Source of the DNA: Paramoeba atlantica
Taxonomy: Eukaryota > Discosea
Direction of reading: 5' to 3'
Assembly (NCBI GenBank): GCA_977017575.1
Contig: CDRNVI010000163.1
Coordinates: 62,001 to 126,000 of the forward strand
DNA: 64,000 nucleotides
Below, one piece after another: positions 10,226 to 21,713 of this stretch. Position 1 is the stretch's first letter. Every line of letters begins with the position of its first letter. The position numbers and the translations under genes were made by a program. Below the pieces are notes generated by a model. The model made no database searches. It was not told the DNA's origin and saw nothing but the letters and a program-made list of their open reading frames with translations.

Positions 10226-12948
10226 TGTTTAAAGGTGAAAAGCCCATATGATGCAGTGGTAAAAAAGTTGTATTACCAACCAGGAGATATGGCTCAAGTT
10301 GGCCAACCTCTTATTCAATTTGAACTTCTTGGCGAGGTCTTTTTCTTTCTTCTCTCTCTCTCTTTCTCTCTTTTCTCTCTTTTCTCTCTTTTCTCTCTTT
10401 TCTCTCTTTTCTCTTTTTTTCTCTCTTTTCTCTTTTTTTCTCTCTTTTCTCTCTTTTCTCTCTTTTCTCTCTTTGCTCTCTCTTTTCTCTCTCTTTTCTC
10501 TCTAACTCTTCTCTCTCTCTCTCTTTCTTTTCTCTCTTTTCTCTCTTTTCTCTTTTTTCTCTCTAACTCTTCTCTCTCTCTCTTTTCTCTCTTTTTTTTT
10601 TCTCTGACTCTTCTCTCTCTCTTTTCTTTTCTCTTTTCTTTTTTGACCGACTCAGGGGGATGGATCTTATGATGAAGATAAACCAGATCCAAATTCTCCT
10701 CAAGAAGAAACCAAACAAGAAGAAATCAAAAAAGAAGAAGTAGTAGAAGAAGAAGAAAGAAAGCGCTTTTCTGTTCCTGAGACACCAAGAGGGAAAGAAC
10801 TTCGAGTTTTGGCCATTCCTTCTGTTCGAAGGATTGCTCGTGAGAATGGAATTGATTTGGCTCTTGTTCAAGTTTTTGTTTTTCTTTTTTGTTTTTTCTT
10901 TTTTTGTTTTTGTTTTTTTGTTTTTCTTTTTTTCTTTTTCTTTTTTTGTTTTTCTTTTTTTGTTTTTCTTTTTTTGTTTTTCTTTTTTTGTTTTTGTTTT
11001 TTTGTTTTTCTTTTTTTCTTTTTCTTTTTTTGTTTTTCTTTTTTTGTTTTTCTTTTTTTGTTTTTCTTTTTTTGTTTTTCTTTTTTTCTTTTTTTTTTTT
11101 TGCTTTTCTTTTTTTTTTGAGATTTTAATTTCTTGTTTTTGTTTTTCTTTTATTTTTTGTCTCTCTTTTCTTGTTTTCTTCTTTTTGTGTTTTCTCTTCT
11201 TTTTTTTTTCTTTTTCCCTTTTCTTTCTTTTGTTTCTTTTTTGATAAAGAAAAAAATATTCACCCCAAACCAGAAATAAATAACAATAATAATAACAATA
11301 ATTTTTCAGGGAACTGGAAAAGATGGAAGAATAACAAAGGGAGACATTATAAATTACATGGAAAGAAAAGAAGAAAAGAAGACACAAGATCGTGTGGCTC
11401 AGAGAAGAGCAGAGAGAGAAGCCCGAGTTCCTTCTCCTTCTCCTTCTCCTTCTCCTTCTCTCTCTTCTCCTCCTCCTTCTCCTTCTCCTTCTCCTTCTCC
11501 TTCTCCTTCTTCTCCTGTCCATCTTCAGATTCAAAAAGAAGGTTTTTTTTTTTTCTTTCTTTTTTTTTTCTTTTTTAAAACTTTTCTTTTTCTCAACTTT
11601 ATTTCTTTTTTTAAAACTTTATTTCTTTTTCTAAACTTTATTTCTTTCTCCAGATCAAGTGCAGGTGCTTAACTCAATCCAAATTGCAATGGTATTTTTC
11701 TCTTTTCTTTCTTTCTCTCTCTTATTTTCTTTTCTTCTTTTATCTCTCTTAAAAATAGCAAAAAAGAATTATTTTATTCTTAATAAAAAAAATATTAAAA
11801 TTGAAGAAAAGGTGAAATCGATGAATGAAGCAGCAAAAATTCCTCGTTTTGGATATTGTGACGAGTATGATGTCACGAGATTGGTCCAAACTCGTAAGCA
11901 GGTCTTCTATTATTCTTATTCTTATTCTTTATTATTCTTATTCTTTATTATTCTTATTCTTTCTTATTCTTATTCTTTCTTATTCTTATTCTTTCTTATT
12001 CTTATTCTTATTCTTATTATTTATTCCTATTTCTTATTATATTATTATTATTGATTTATTATAAAATATTATTTATTATATATTATTTATTATTATTATT
12101 TATTATTGTTTTATTCATTTCAAATTCTTTCCATTTCATTTTTTTTTTTTCAATGTATTAAATTGTAACAAAAAAAAAATTGTCTTTTCTTTTTCTTTTT
12201 CTTTTTAGTTGTTGGAGTTATCCGAAGCAAGAAATCTCCGAATTACCCCTCTTGCCTTAATCCTCAAAGTATCTTCTTCTCTCTTCTTCTCTTCTCTATT
12301 TTTTTCTTTGCTTATCTTTCTTCTTCCTCCTCTCTTTCTTTCTTTTTTTTCTTTCTTTTTTTTCTTTCTTTTCTTTCTTTCTTTTCTCCCTTTTCAGGCG
12401 ACATCTCTTGCTTTGCATTCTTTCCCCTCTTTGAATGCTCATTATGATAATGAGACTTATGTTATTAAAGCTGCGTATGTTTTTCTCTTTTTATCAAATT
12501 TATTTTTATTTTTTTTTTTGTTTTGTTTTGTTTTTCATTTATTTATTTTCTCATTTTTTTCCATTAATTTTTTTTTTTATTTCTTTATTTATGTGTTCCA
12601 TTGTGTTGTTGTTGATCTGTGAATGAGGTCATTTTGTATTGCAATGAGATTATAAAATATTGAGTGAGATTAACTGTGAATTGTATGATTTTAACATTTA
12701 TTAAAATAGCCATAATCTTGGAGTTGCCGTTGATACACCAAGAGGCCTTCTTGTCCCAAATATCAAAAATGTTGAGGTCAGTTTTTCTCTTCTCTTTCTC
12801 TTTTCTTCTTTTCTTTTTATCTCTTTCCTCCCTCTCTTCTAATCTCTTTTTTTTAGTCAAAGAGTGTATTTGAAATTGCTGCTGAAATGAATCGTTTGCA
12901 ACAAGCTGGTCAAGGTTCTTTTCAAGCCTTTTCCCTTCTTTGTTTTTT

Positions 12949-12997
<49 letters not shown>

Positions 12998-13795
12998 TTA
13001 TTCTTATTATTTCTATTGTATTGTGTGTTTCTTCTTGTTTTTTGCACTTATTATTATTATTTTTATTTTTAATTTTTTTTAAAAATACAGAAATGAAATT
13101 GTCAAAAGAAGACATTACTGGTGGTACTTTCACTTTATCGAATATTGGTGCCATTGGTGGTACTTATTTGAGGTTTCTTTTTCTTGCCCTCTCTCTCTCT
13201 CTTTCCCTCTCTTCTTTCTCTTTCTCTCTTCATTCTCTCTTTCATTCTCTCTTCTTTTTCTCTTTTTCTCTCTTTTTCTCTTCTTCTCTCCCTTGTTAAA
13301 TTTTAATTATTTTTTTGCAGTCCAGTGATGTTGATTCCTGAAGTGGCAATTGGTGCTCTTGGCAAAATCCAGGTTTCTCATCATTCTTTTCTTTCTTTCT
13401 TTCTTTTCTTTCTTTTACCCTTTTTGGCTCTCTCTCTCCCTTTTCTTTTTCTTTTTCTTCTTCTTATTCTCTCTTTCTTTAAATAGACATTGCCTAGATT
13501 TGATAGTGAAGGAAATGTGAAAGCGACACAAGTTATGCAAGCTTCTTGGTCTGGTGATCATCGCGTCTTGGATGGTGCTACAAGTATCTTTTTGATCTCT
13601 TTTTGATCTCTTTTTTTATCTCCTTTTTTATCTCTTTTTTTATCTTTTTTATTTATTTTATTATTTTTTTTTTGGGGGGGGGGTTTGTAGAATTATTATT
13701 TTGTTTTTTAATTTGAAATTTCAGTGGCTCGCTTTTCAAATCTTCTCAAATCATATTTGGAAAACCCAACAAAAATGATTTTGGATTTGAAATAA
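8843..13795 (+). CDS. DBT: Mitochondrial branched-chain alpha-keto acid dehydrogenase E2 (dihydrolipoyl transacylase)
   Basis: About fourteen exons. The ATG at 8843 starts a long Ser/Arg-rich mitochondrial presequence ([16 protein letters not shown]...). The lipoyl domain follows: [17 protein letters not shown], then the lipoyl-lysine site ASDKSAVE and [17 protein letters not shown]. An acidic linker leads to the E1/E3-binding domain ([20 protein letters not shown], then [14 protein letters not shown]), then a Ser-Pro hinge. The catalytic domain is spread over small exons ([37 protein letters not shown]) and includes the active-site [17 protein letters not shown] with His and Asp. The end [12 protein letters not shown] is typical of the branched-chain enzyme rather than the pyruvate or oxoglutarate E2. 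The product acts in the mitochondrial matrix in Leu/Ile/Val breakdown. Introns are extreme pyrimidine tracts, and several donors are GTCTTT or GTTTTT. Confidence 0.93.
9497..9832 (+). repeat. Polypyrimidine intronic tract of DBT
   Basis: Intron sequence made almost only of T and C. It includes about nine copies of the 7-mer TTCTTTC and then TTTTCTC-type units. Similar tracts fill the next introns at 10326-10655 (TTTTCTCTC units) and 10868-11110 (TTTTTGTTTTTC units). These regions create long meaningless open frames on both strands. Confidence 0.9.
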
Positions 13796-14029
13796 TTCAT
13801 AATCGAAAAGAGAAAAGAAAGAAAGAAAATTGGATCAGAGAAAATGAATCGTGAAAAAATCTTTTTTTTTCTTTAAAAAAAAAAACAGAAAAGAAATGAA
13901 AATTGAAAAAAAATAAATCAAAATCTTAAAGAAAAAAAAGAAGATTTTTAATTCAAAATGTTGCTCGATGTTTTTGTAACTTCTCTCCCACACACAACAT
14001 AACAATTCTGTTTCTTTTTCTCTCAAAAC

Positions 14030-15999
14030 TTAATTTTCTTTTTTTACTCGAACTGGTTTTATTGTTCGTCCCTGCAACCAAGAAAAAACAAGATGAGAAA
14101 TACATTCACATTCCATAATCAATTATTTTTCAACCAAAAAAGAAAAAAATTGGAAAATCAAAATATGAAGAAAAAAAGAGGAAAATATCAACAAAAAAGA
14201 AGAGAGAGAAAAGAAAAAAATGAAACCTTCAATTCAATGATCAGTTCAACAATGTTCTGATCTTTTGCAACATCAAGCACTGTTTTCCCACCCTAACACA
14301 ATAAAACAAATAAGAAAAAAGAAAGTTTCAAAAAAAAAAACCACTCCAAACCCCTCCACCAACCCCTCATTCCCACCACCCACTCACCTCCCCATCACAA
14401 TCCAACAAATCTCAACTGTTCCAACAAAAAAATATGTTTTTTTAAAAAAAGAAAAAGAAAATCAAAACTTTGGTTTGAATATTAATGTTGGATCCATGTT
14501 CAACAAGAATTTTCACAATTTGTTCAAAACCTTCCTCAGCAGCAAAGTGAAGAGCGGTCCATCCACTCTTTAACAAAAAGAAAGTTATTAAAAAAAGAAT
14601 AACAATAAAATAAATATCACACAAACACAACCATTCATGATCAACAACAACAAAGAATGAACCTACAACAACAAATAAAAAAAGAAAATCAAAACTCGAT
14701 TTTGAAGATGAACATTGGATCCATGTTCAACAAGAATTTTCACAGTTTGTTCAAAACCTTTCTCAGCAGCATAATGAAGAGCAGTCCTTCCACTCTTTAA
14801 CAAAAAGAAAGTTGTTAAAAAAAGAATAAAAACAAAATTAAATATCACACAAGCACAACCATTCATAATCAACATGAAACAACAAAGAACGAACCACAAC
14901 AAATAAAGAAATGAGAAATAAAAATGAAAATGAGAAAAAACAAATAAAAATCAAAAATCAAAAATCAAAAAAAAAGAAAAAGGAAATCAAAACTTTGGTT
15001 TGAAGATCAACATTGGATCCATGTTCAATCAGAATTTTAACAACTTGTTCAAAACCTTTCTCAGCAGCACCGTGAAGAGCGGTCCATCCAAACTTTAACA
15101 AAAAGAAAGTTGTTAAAAAAAAGAACAAAAACAAAATCAAATATCACACAAACACAACCATTCACAATCAACAACATGAAACAACCTAACAATGAAACCC
15201 ACAACAACAAATAAAGAAATGAGAAATAACAAAGAAATAAAAATAAAAATCAAAAAAAAGAAAATGAAAACTGGGGTTTGAAGATGAACATTGGAACCAT
15301 GTTCAACAAGAATTTTAACAATTTGTTCAAAACCATTCCAAGCAGCAAAGTGAAGAGCAGTCCTTCCACCCTTTAACAAAAAGAAAGTTGTTAAAAAAAG
15401 AATAAAAATAATATAAATATCACACAAACACAACCATTCACAATCAAACATGAAACAACTGAACAATGAACCCACAACAACAAACAAATAAAGAAATGAG
15501 AAAAAACAAAAGAAATAAAAATAAAAATATCAAAACTCTATCTTGAAGATGAACATTGGAACCATGTTTAATAAGAATTTTCACAATTTGTTCAAAACCT
15601 TTCTCAGCAGCTATGTGAAGAGCGGTCCTTCCATTCTTTAACAAAAAGAAAGTTGTTAACAAAGAGAATAAAAACAAAAATAAACCAGCATACCACACAA
15701 CACAACCATTCACAATCAACATGAAACAACCCAACACAACAACAAATAAAGAAATGACAAAAAGAAAGTTGTTAACAAAAAGAACAAGAACAAAATCAAC
15801 AACAACAGAGAGAGAAAAGAGAGAAAAAAGAGAAAAAGAGGAGAGAGAGAGAAATTGAAGTTTGAAATAAAAAAACCTCTTCTTCAAATTGAAAGTTGAT
15901 ATCAAGTTTGAATTGTTTGTGTATGTTTTCACGAAGAAGAACTTTCGCAACTTCTTCAAGTGTCTCTGTTTCTTCGTTTGCTTTTGCTTCTTTCTCCAT
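14030..15999 (-). CDS. Ankyrin-repeat protein A (one repeat per exon)
   Basis: The ATG at 15999 gives MEKEAKANEETETLEEVAKV followed by LDINFQFEE. Five exons each encode exactly one ankyrin repeat of the form GRTALHIAAEKGFEQIVKIL followed by HGSNVHLQ (near 15540-15640, 15275-15375, 14985-15095, 14690-14800, 14460-14570). They share acceptor TGTTAAAG and donor GTTTTGA, so every unit is symmetric in phase. A penultimate exon encodes GGKTVLDVAKDQNIVELI and the last GRTIKPVRVKKEN, stop at 14030. Introns between repeat exons are nearly identical, the mark of recent unit duplication. Ankyrin repeats bind partner proteins; no enzyme domain is seen. It is the most downstream of three tandem paralogues. 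Confidence 0.88.
14341..14434 (-). other. Conserved G-rich intronic element, copy A
   Basis: A block of about 90 bp in the last large intron of the ankyrin gene, virtually identical to blocks at 16756-16849 and 18649-18742. On the gene's sense strand it is G-rich with five runs of three or more G (GGGGAGGTGAGTGGGTGG, ...GGGAATGAGGGG..., ...GGAGGGG), a pattern able to form a G-quadruplex. All three copies lie between the last ankyrin exon and the KTVLDVAKDQN exon. Confidence 0.75.
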
Positions 16000-16495
16000 C
16001 TTCTTTCTTTTTGTGATACAGACACAGAGAGAAAATCAGAGAGAGAATGAGAGAAAGAAATTTGTTTTTTCGGCGCCTACAAAAAAAACAAAAAACAAAA
16101 AACAAAAAACAAAAAAAACAAAAAACAAAAAACAAAAACAAAAAAAACAAAAAACAAAAAACAAAAAACAAAAAAAAAAACAAAAAGAATTTTGATTGCT
16201 TTTTGAGATGGGTTTTTGGGAATAATAAAAAAAAAACTTTTTTAATTATTTTTTTAAAAATTAAATTTTCCAGAAAAAATAATTGATTTCTTTTTTTCAC
16301 AAAGTTGATCATCAAGTTTCTTATTTCAAAACAAGTTTCTAAAATTTATTTTATGAAACTATTGAATGGTGTGAATCAAAAAAGAATATCAAAAAAAAAA
16401 TTGAAAAAACTGGTTCTTTTGTGAACTTTTCCCTCTTTCTCTCTCTCTCTCCACAACAAACAAACAAACAAACAAACAGTTCTGTTTCTGTTTCC
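16000..16495. other. Intergenic region between ankyrin genes A and B
   Basis: A 496-bp spacer. It contains an A/C-only simple repeat (AAAAAAC units, 16080-16190) and AT-rich DNA, plus a GTTTGTTTG-type run complement near 16455-16480. The sequence close to the B 3' end resembles that 3' of gene C, showing the duplicated unit includes flanking DNA. No gene was seen. Confidence 0.5.
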
Positions 16496-17887
16496 TCAAA
16501 TTATTGTCAAAACTTTAATTTCTTTTTTTGTTTGTTGAGCTGCTTTTATCGTTCGTCCCTACAACCAAAAAAAAGAAGAAGATGAAAAATAAAATCAAAA
16601 AAAAAAGAAGAGAGAGAAATAAAAAAAAAAAAAATAAAACCTTCAATTGGATGATCAATTCAACAATGTTCTGATCTTTTGCAACATCAAGAACTGTTTT
16701 CCCATCCTAACACAATAAAACAAATAAGAAAAAAGAAAGTTTCAAAAAAAAAAAACCACTCCAAACCCCTCCACCAACCCCTCATTCCCACCACCCACTC
16801 ACCTCCCCATCACAATCCAACAAATCTCAACTGTTCCAACAAAAAAATATATTTAAATAAAAAAGAAAAAGAAACTCAAAACTTTGGTTTGAATATTAAT
16901 GTTGGATCCATGTTCAACAAGAATTTTCACAATTTGTTCAAAACCTTTCTCAGCAGCAAAGTGAAGAGCGGTACCTCCAAACTTTAACAAAAAGAAAGTT
17001 GTTAAAAAAAGAATAAAAACAAAATTAAATATCACACAAACACAACCATTCACAATCAACAACATGAAACAACAAAGAACGAACCACAACAAACAAATAA
17101 AGAAATGAGAAAAAACAAAGAAATAAAAATGAAAATGAGAAAAAACAAATAAAAATTAAAAATCAAAAATCAAAAATCAAAAAAAAGGGAAATCAAAAAC
17201 TTTTGTTTGAAGATGAACATTGGATCCATGTTCAAGAAGAATTTTAACAATTTGTTCAAAACCTCTCCAAACAGCTAAGTGAAGAGCGGTGTTTCCATAC
17301 TTTAACAAAAAGAAGTTGTTAAAAAAAAAGAATAAAAAGAATATAAATATCACATAAACACAACCATTCACAATCAACAACATGAAACAACAAAGAACGA
17401 ACCACAACAAACACAAATAAAGAAATGAGAAAAAACAAATAAAAATCAAAATCAAAATCAAAATCAAAAAGAAAAGAAAATCAAAACTTTGGTTTGAAGA
17501 TGAAGATTGGAACCATGTTCAATCAGAATTTTGACAATTTGTTCAAAACCATTCCAAACAGCTCTGTGAAGAGCAGTGTTTCCATCCTTTAACAAAAAAG
17601 AAAGTTGTTAAAAAAAGAATAACAATAAAATTAAACATCACACAAACACAACCATTCACAGAGAGAAGAGAGAGAGAGAAGAGAGAGAGAGAAGAGAGAG
17701 AGAGAGAGAAAGAGAGAGAAATTGAGTTTGGAAAAAAAACCTTCTTGTCTATGAATTGGAAGTTGATATCAAGTTCAAATTGTTTGTTTTTGTTTCCAAG
17801 AAGAAGAACTTTGACAACTTCTTCATCTCCATTCTCAACACCTTCAAAAAGTTTCTCTGTCTCTTTGTTTGGATATTCTTCGTCCAT
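16496..17887 (-). CDS. Ankyrin-repeat protein B
   Basis: Start MDEEYPNKETEKLFEGVENG at 17887, then EVVKVLLLGNKNKQFELDIN. Three one-repeat exons follow: DGNTALHRAVWNGFEQ, GNTALHLAVWRGFEQ and GGTALHFAAEKGFEQ, each ending HGSN(V/L/I)xxQTK. Then come the shared exon DGKTVLDVAKDQNIVEL and a terminal exon GRTIKAAQQTKKEIKVLTII, stop at 16496. It has the same architecture as A and C but the fewest repeats. Its last exon reads three codons past the point where C stops, through a small difference in an A-run. Presumed protein-binding scaffold, partner unknown. Confidence 0.88.
16756..16849 (-). other. Conserved G-rich intronic element, copy B
   Basis: Same element and same intron position as copy A, identical by eye over about 88 bp, including the five G-runs on the sense strand. 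Confidence 0.75.
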
Positions 17888-18363
17888 CTTCTTTTTTTTT
17901 TTTGACAGAGAGAGAGAGAGAGAGAAGAGAAGAGGTTTTTTCTGGGGGTTCGAAAAAAAGTTGTGAAAAGAGAAGAGAGAAATAAAAAGTGTGATGAATT
18001 AATTTTTGAAGAGAAAAAAAGGAAAGAGAATTGGGTCGGGACTTTTTCTCTTTATTTTGAGTGAAGGGTATGAACAAAAAAATTTGATTTCCTTTTGAAT
18101 GGAGTTGAACAAATTTCGTATTTCAAAACAAGTTTTCTTATTTATTTATTTTATGAAATTATTGAATGGTGTTTTTTGGATGATTGAGAAGAGAATAAAG
18201 AATCAAAAGGATATCAAAAAAAATTGAAAAAAATGGTTCTTTTTTTTGTCTCTCCTATGTTTTGTTGTGAACTTCTCCATCCTTTTCTCTCTCTCCACAA
18301 ACAAACAAATAAACAAACAAACAAACAATTCTGTTTCAGTTTCCTCAAATTATTGTCAAAACT
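17888..18363. other. Intergenic region between ankyrin genes B and C
   Basis: A 476-bp spacer. Next to the B start is a GA repeat (17910-17935), and farther on is a tract whose sequence repeats that beside gene A's start (a TTATTTTATGAAA...TTGAATGG segment at about 18135-18170, like 16345-16370). A direct run of ACAAACAA repeats sits at 18297-18328. No gene was seen. Confidence 0.5.
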
Positions 18364-20606
18364 TTAATTTTCTTTTTTTGTTTGTTGAGCTGCTTTTATC
18401 GTTCGTCCCTACAACAATCAAAAGAAGAAGAAAAAAAGAATATGAGAAATACATTCATTTCCACACTTGAATTATTATTCAACTTCAACCAAAAATAAAA
18501 TCAAAAGAAGAGAGAGAAATAAAAAAAAGAAAACCTTCAATTGGATGATCAATTCAACAATGTTCTGATCTTTTGCAACATCAAGAACTGTTTTCCCATC
18601 CTAACACAATAAAACAAATAAGAAAAAAGAAAGTTTAAAAAAAAAAAACCACTCCAAACCCCTCCACCAACCCCTCATTCCCACCACCCACTCACCTCCC
18701 CATCACAATCCAACAAATCTCAACTGTTCCAACAAAAAAATAGATTTTAAAAAAAAAGAAAAAGAAAAAGAAAACTTTGGTTTGAATATTAATGTTGGAT
18801 CTGTGTTCAACAAGAATTTTCACAATTTGTTCAAAACCTTTGGAAGCAGCATAATGAAGAGCAGTCTTTCCCTGCTTTAACAAAAAGAAAGTTGTTAAAA
18901 AAAAGACACATAACACAACCATTCGTAATCAACATGAAACAACCCAACAATGAACCCCCACAACAACAAATAAATAAATGAGAAAAAACAAAATCAAAAT
19001 CAAAATCAAAACTTGATCTTGAAGATGAACATTGGATCCATGTTCAATAAGAATTTTTACGATTTCTTCAGAACCTTTGCAAGTAGCTAAATGAAGAGCA
19101 GTACCTCCATACTTTAACAAAAAGGAAGTTGTTAAAAAACAACAAAAGAAACCATCATATCACAACAAAGAATGAACCCACAACAACAAATAAAGAAATG
19201 ACAAAAATAAAAAGAAATCAAAACCAAAAATAATAATAAATAATTTTCTTTTTAATAATAATAAAAAGAAATCAAAAACTTTTGTTTGAAGATTAACATT
19301 GGATCCATGTTCAACAAGAATTTTCGCAATTTGTTCAAAACCATTCGAAGCAGCAGAATGAAGAGCGGTACCTCCACCCTTTAATAAACAGAAAGTTGTT
19401 AAAAAGAGAATAAAAACAAAATAAATATCACACAACCCAACCATTCACAATCAACATGAAACAACCTAACAATGAACCCACAACAACAAATAAAGAAATG
19501 AGAAAAAACAAAAAAAACAAAGAAATAAAAATCAAAAAAAAAAGAAAATCAAAACGATGCTTTGAAGATCAACATTGGATCCATGTTCAACAAGAATTTT
19601 CACAATTTGTTCAAAACCTTTCTCAGCAGCAAAGTGAAGAGCAGTCCTTCCATACTTTAACAAAAAGAAAGTTGTTAAAAAAAGAATAAAAACAAAATTA
19701 AATATCACAACACACAACCATTCATAATCAACATGAAACAACAAAGAATGAACCCACAACAACAAATAAAGAAATGAGAAAAATAAAAATCAATCTCAAA
19801 AAAAAAGGAAATCAAAACTTTATCTTGAAGATGAACATTGGATCCATGTTCAACAAGAATTTTCACAATTTGTTCAAAACCTCTCTCAGCAGCATAAGGA
19901 AGAGCGGTCTTTCCGTCCTTTAACAAAAAGAAAGTTGTTAATAAAATAAATAAATAAATAAATAAATTAAATATCACACAAACACAACCATTCACAATCA
20001 ACATGAAACAACCCAACAAAGAACAAACCACAACAACAAATAAAAAAAAATGAAAAAAAACAAAAAAAAATTAAAACGTCTTTTTGAAGATGAACATTGG
20101 ATCCATGTTCAACAAGAATTTTAACAATTTGTTCAAAACCTTTCCAAACAGCTCTGTGAAGAGCGGTGTCTCCAAACTTCAACAAAAAGAAAATTGTTAA
20201 AAAAAGAACAAAAACAAAAATAAATATCACATTCACAATCAACATGAAACAACAAAGAATGAAACCCACAACAACAAATAAAAAAATGGGAAAAAAAAAA
20301 GAAATAAAAATAAAAATCAAAAAAAAAAAAAGAAAATCAAAAAAAAGAACAGGCAAGAAGAAAATAAACAACAGAGAGAGAAAAGAGAGAGAAGAAGGAG
20401 AAAAAGAGAAGAGAGAGAGAGAAAAGAGGAGAGAGAGAGAAATTGAAGTTTGAAAAAAAAACCTCTTCTTCAAATTGGAAGTTGACATCAAGCTCGAATT
20501 GTTTGTTTCCAAGAAGAAGAACTTTCACAACTTCTTCATCTCCTTTTCTAACACTGTCAAAAAGTTTCTCTGTTTCTTCGTTTGCTTTTGCTTTTTCATT
20601 ATCCAT
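18364..20606 (-). CDS. Ankyrin-repeat protein C
   Basis: Start MDNEKAKANEETEKLFDSVR at 20606, homologous to the starts of A and B. Six one-repeat exons: GDTALHRAVWKGFEQ, GKTALPYAAERGFEQ, GRTALHFAAEKGFEQ, GGTALHSAASNGFEQ, GGTALHLATCKGSEE, GKTALHYAASKGFEQ. Then DGKTVLDVAKDQNIVEL and the last exon GRTIKAAQQTKKEN, stop at 18364. One repeat has TALP instead of TALH and one has HRSN instead of HGSN, so the array is diverging. Donors and acceptors are those of A and B. The variable repeat number (5, 3, 6) across the cluster shows exon-unit gain or loss. Confidence 0.88.
18649..18742 (-). other. Conserved G-rich intronic element, copy C
   Basis: Third copy of the C-rich (plus strand) / G-rich (sense strand) block, in the corresponding intron of ankyrin gene C. 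Confidence 0.75.
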
Positions 20607-21452
20607 CTTCTTTTTTTTTTGTACAGACACAGAGAGAAAATCAGAGAGAGAGAGAATGAGAGAAAGAAATTTCTTTTTTCGACGCCTACAAAAAAACAAA
20701 AAAGAAAAAAACAACAAAAACCTAAAAACAAAAAACAAAAAACGAGAAAAAAAGGAGAGAAAGAGAAAGAGATTGGGTCGGAACAAGACTTTTTCTCTTT
20801 ATTTTGAGTGAAGGGGATGAAAAAAAAAAGAGGATTTCTTTTTGAATGAAGTTGATAATCAATTTTAAAAATTGATACTTGGAGTGTCGTCTGTGAGCAG
20901 ATTAAAGAGAGTTTGCAGCTGAAAACTGAACATGGTGATTCTCCGCTGTTTTCCTGCCAAGTCAGTTGCTGTTGTCATCCCTCCTCTTCAAATCAAACTT
21001 TCTTCTTTCAACTTTCTATCACTTTCTTCTTTTTTGTTTCTGATTTTGACAGGAAGTTGATGGAGTGGTGTCGGCTTTTCATGACCTCCAATCGCTCCTC
21101 TCTCTGAAATAAATTCAATTTTCTGGCGAAGTCAAAATTGACTGCTAAATTGTGGTGTCCATAATTATTTTGGCTAAATATTTTAGGAGAGCCATTTCCA
21201 ATCGGTAACCGGGGACAAATTCCCGATGAGTTTGCGTCACAAAATCGATTGACAAAAAAAGCCCCCCATTGTGAACACCTCTTTTTTTCTTTTGCCAAAT
21301 TTTGGATTCCAATTTTGAGGTAACTTTTTTTTGGCTCAAACTTTTTTTTTTGATTTTTATTTGTTGCGATTGAATCTGTTTGTTTGAAGTGATAAAAAAC
21401 ATTCTAAAAACTCTAAACCAGTGAACCACCAATTTCAAGCGATTATTCAGAG
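20607..21452. other. Intergenic region upstream of ankyrin gene C
   Basis: 846 bp without a convincing gene. A short ATG-led frame at about 20932 (MVILRCFPAKSVAVVIPPLQ) soon becomes a pyrimidine-rich run and is not supported. The region is less simple in sequence than the introns and probably contains the promoters of the C gene (-) and of the small gene at 21453 (+). Confidence 0.4.
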
Positions 21453-21713
21453 ATGACAAATATTAAAAATAATACAAACTTCTCCTGCAAGGTCTCGATC
21501 AAACATGAACGTTGTGGGAAAACTTGGCACGCCAATGTCGGACCAAAAGGCAGAGCTGCAATAAACACCCTCCATTCTTGCTATGGAAGTGGTAGCCCTG
21601 GAATCTGGGTGACATGTGACTATTCAAATGGCAACTCTATCTCTGGACCTGGTGGTGACTATGACAATGTATTTATTGGACAGAATCAAATTAGACCTTA
21701 TGATTGCAGATGA
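21453..21713 (+). CDS. Small orphan Cys-containing protein
   Basis: An 86-residue intronless frame starting at ATG 21453 and ending YDCR. It has balanced amino-acid composition, unlike the spurious low-complexity frames nearby. Segments include FSCKVSIKHERCGKTWHANV, INTLHSCYGSGSPGIWVTCD and a Gly-rich GPGGDYDN. There are five Cys, and the pattern of beta-strand plus Trp and Gly looks like a small compact fold. There is no signal peptide, no membrane segment and no recognised family. It may be a single-domain carbohydrate- or stress-related protein, but that is only a guess. The 3' gene (-) is convergent, about 300 bp away. Confidence 0.6.
   Translation: MTNIKNNTNFSCKVSIKHERCGKTWHANVGPKGRAAINTLHSCYGSGSPGIWVTCDYSNGNSISGPGGDYDNVFIGQNQIRPYDCR

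Noticed and set aside
10563-11534. Long minus-strand frame of Lys/Arg/Glu codons
   Set aside because: It is the antisense of DBT introns made of T/C repeats, without an acceptable start or domain.
14030-20606. CRISPR-like regular repeats
   Set aside because: The units are ankyrin exons and their introns in a eukaryotic genome; repeats are over 250 bp and coding.
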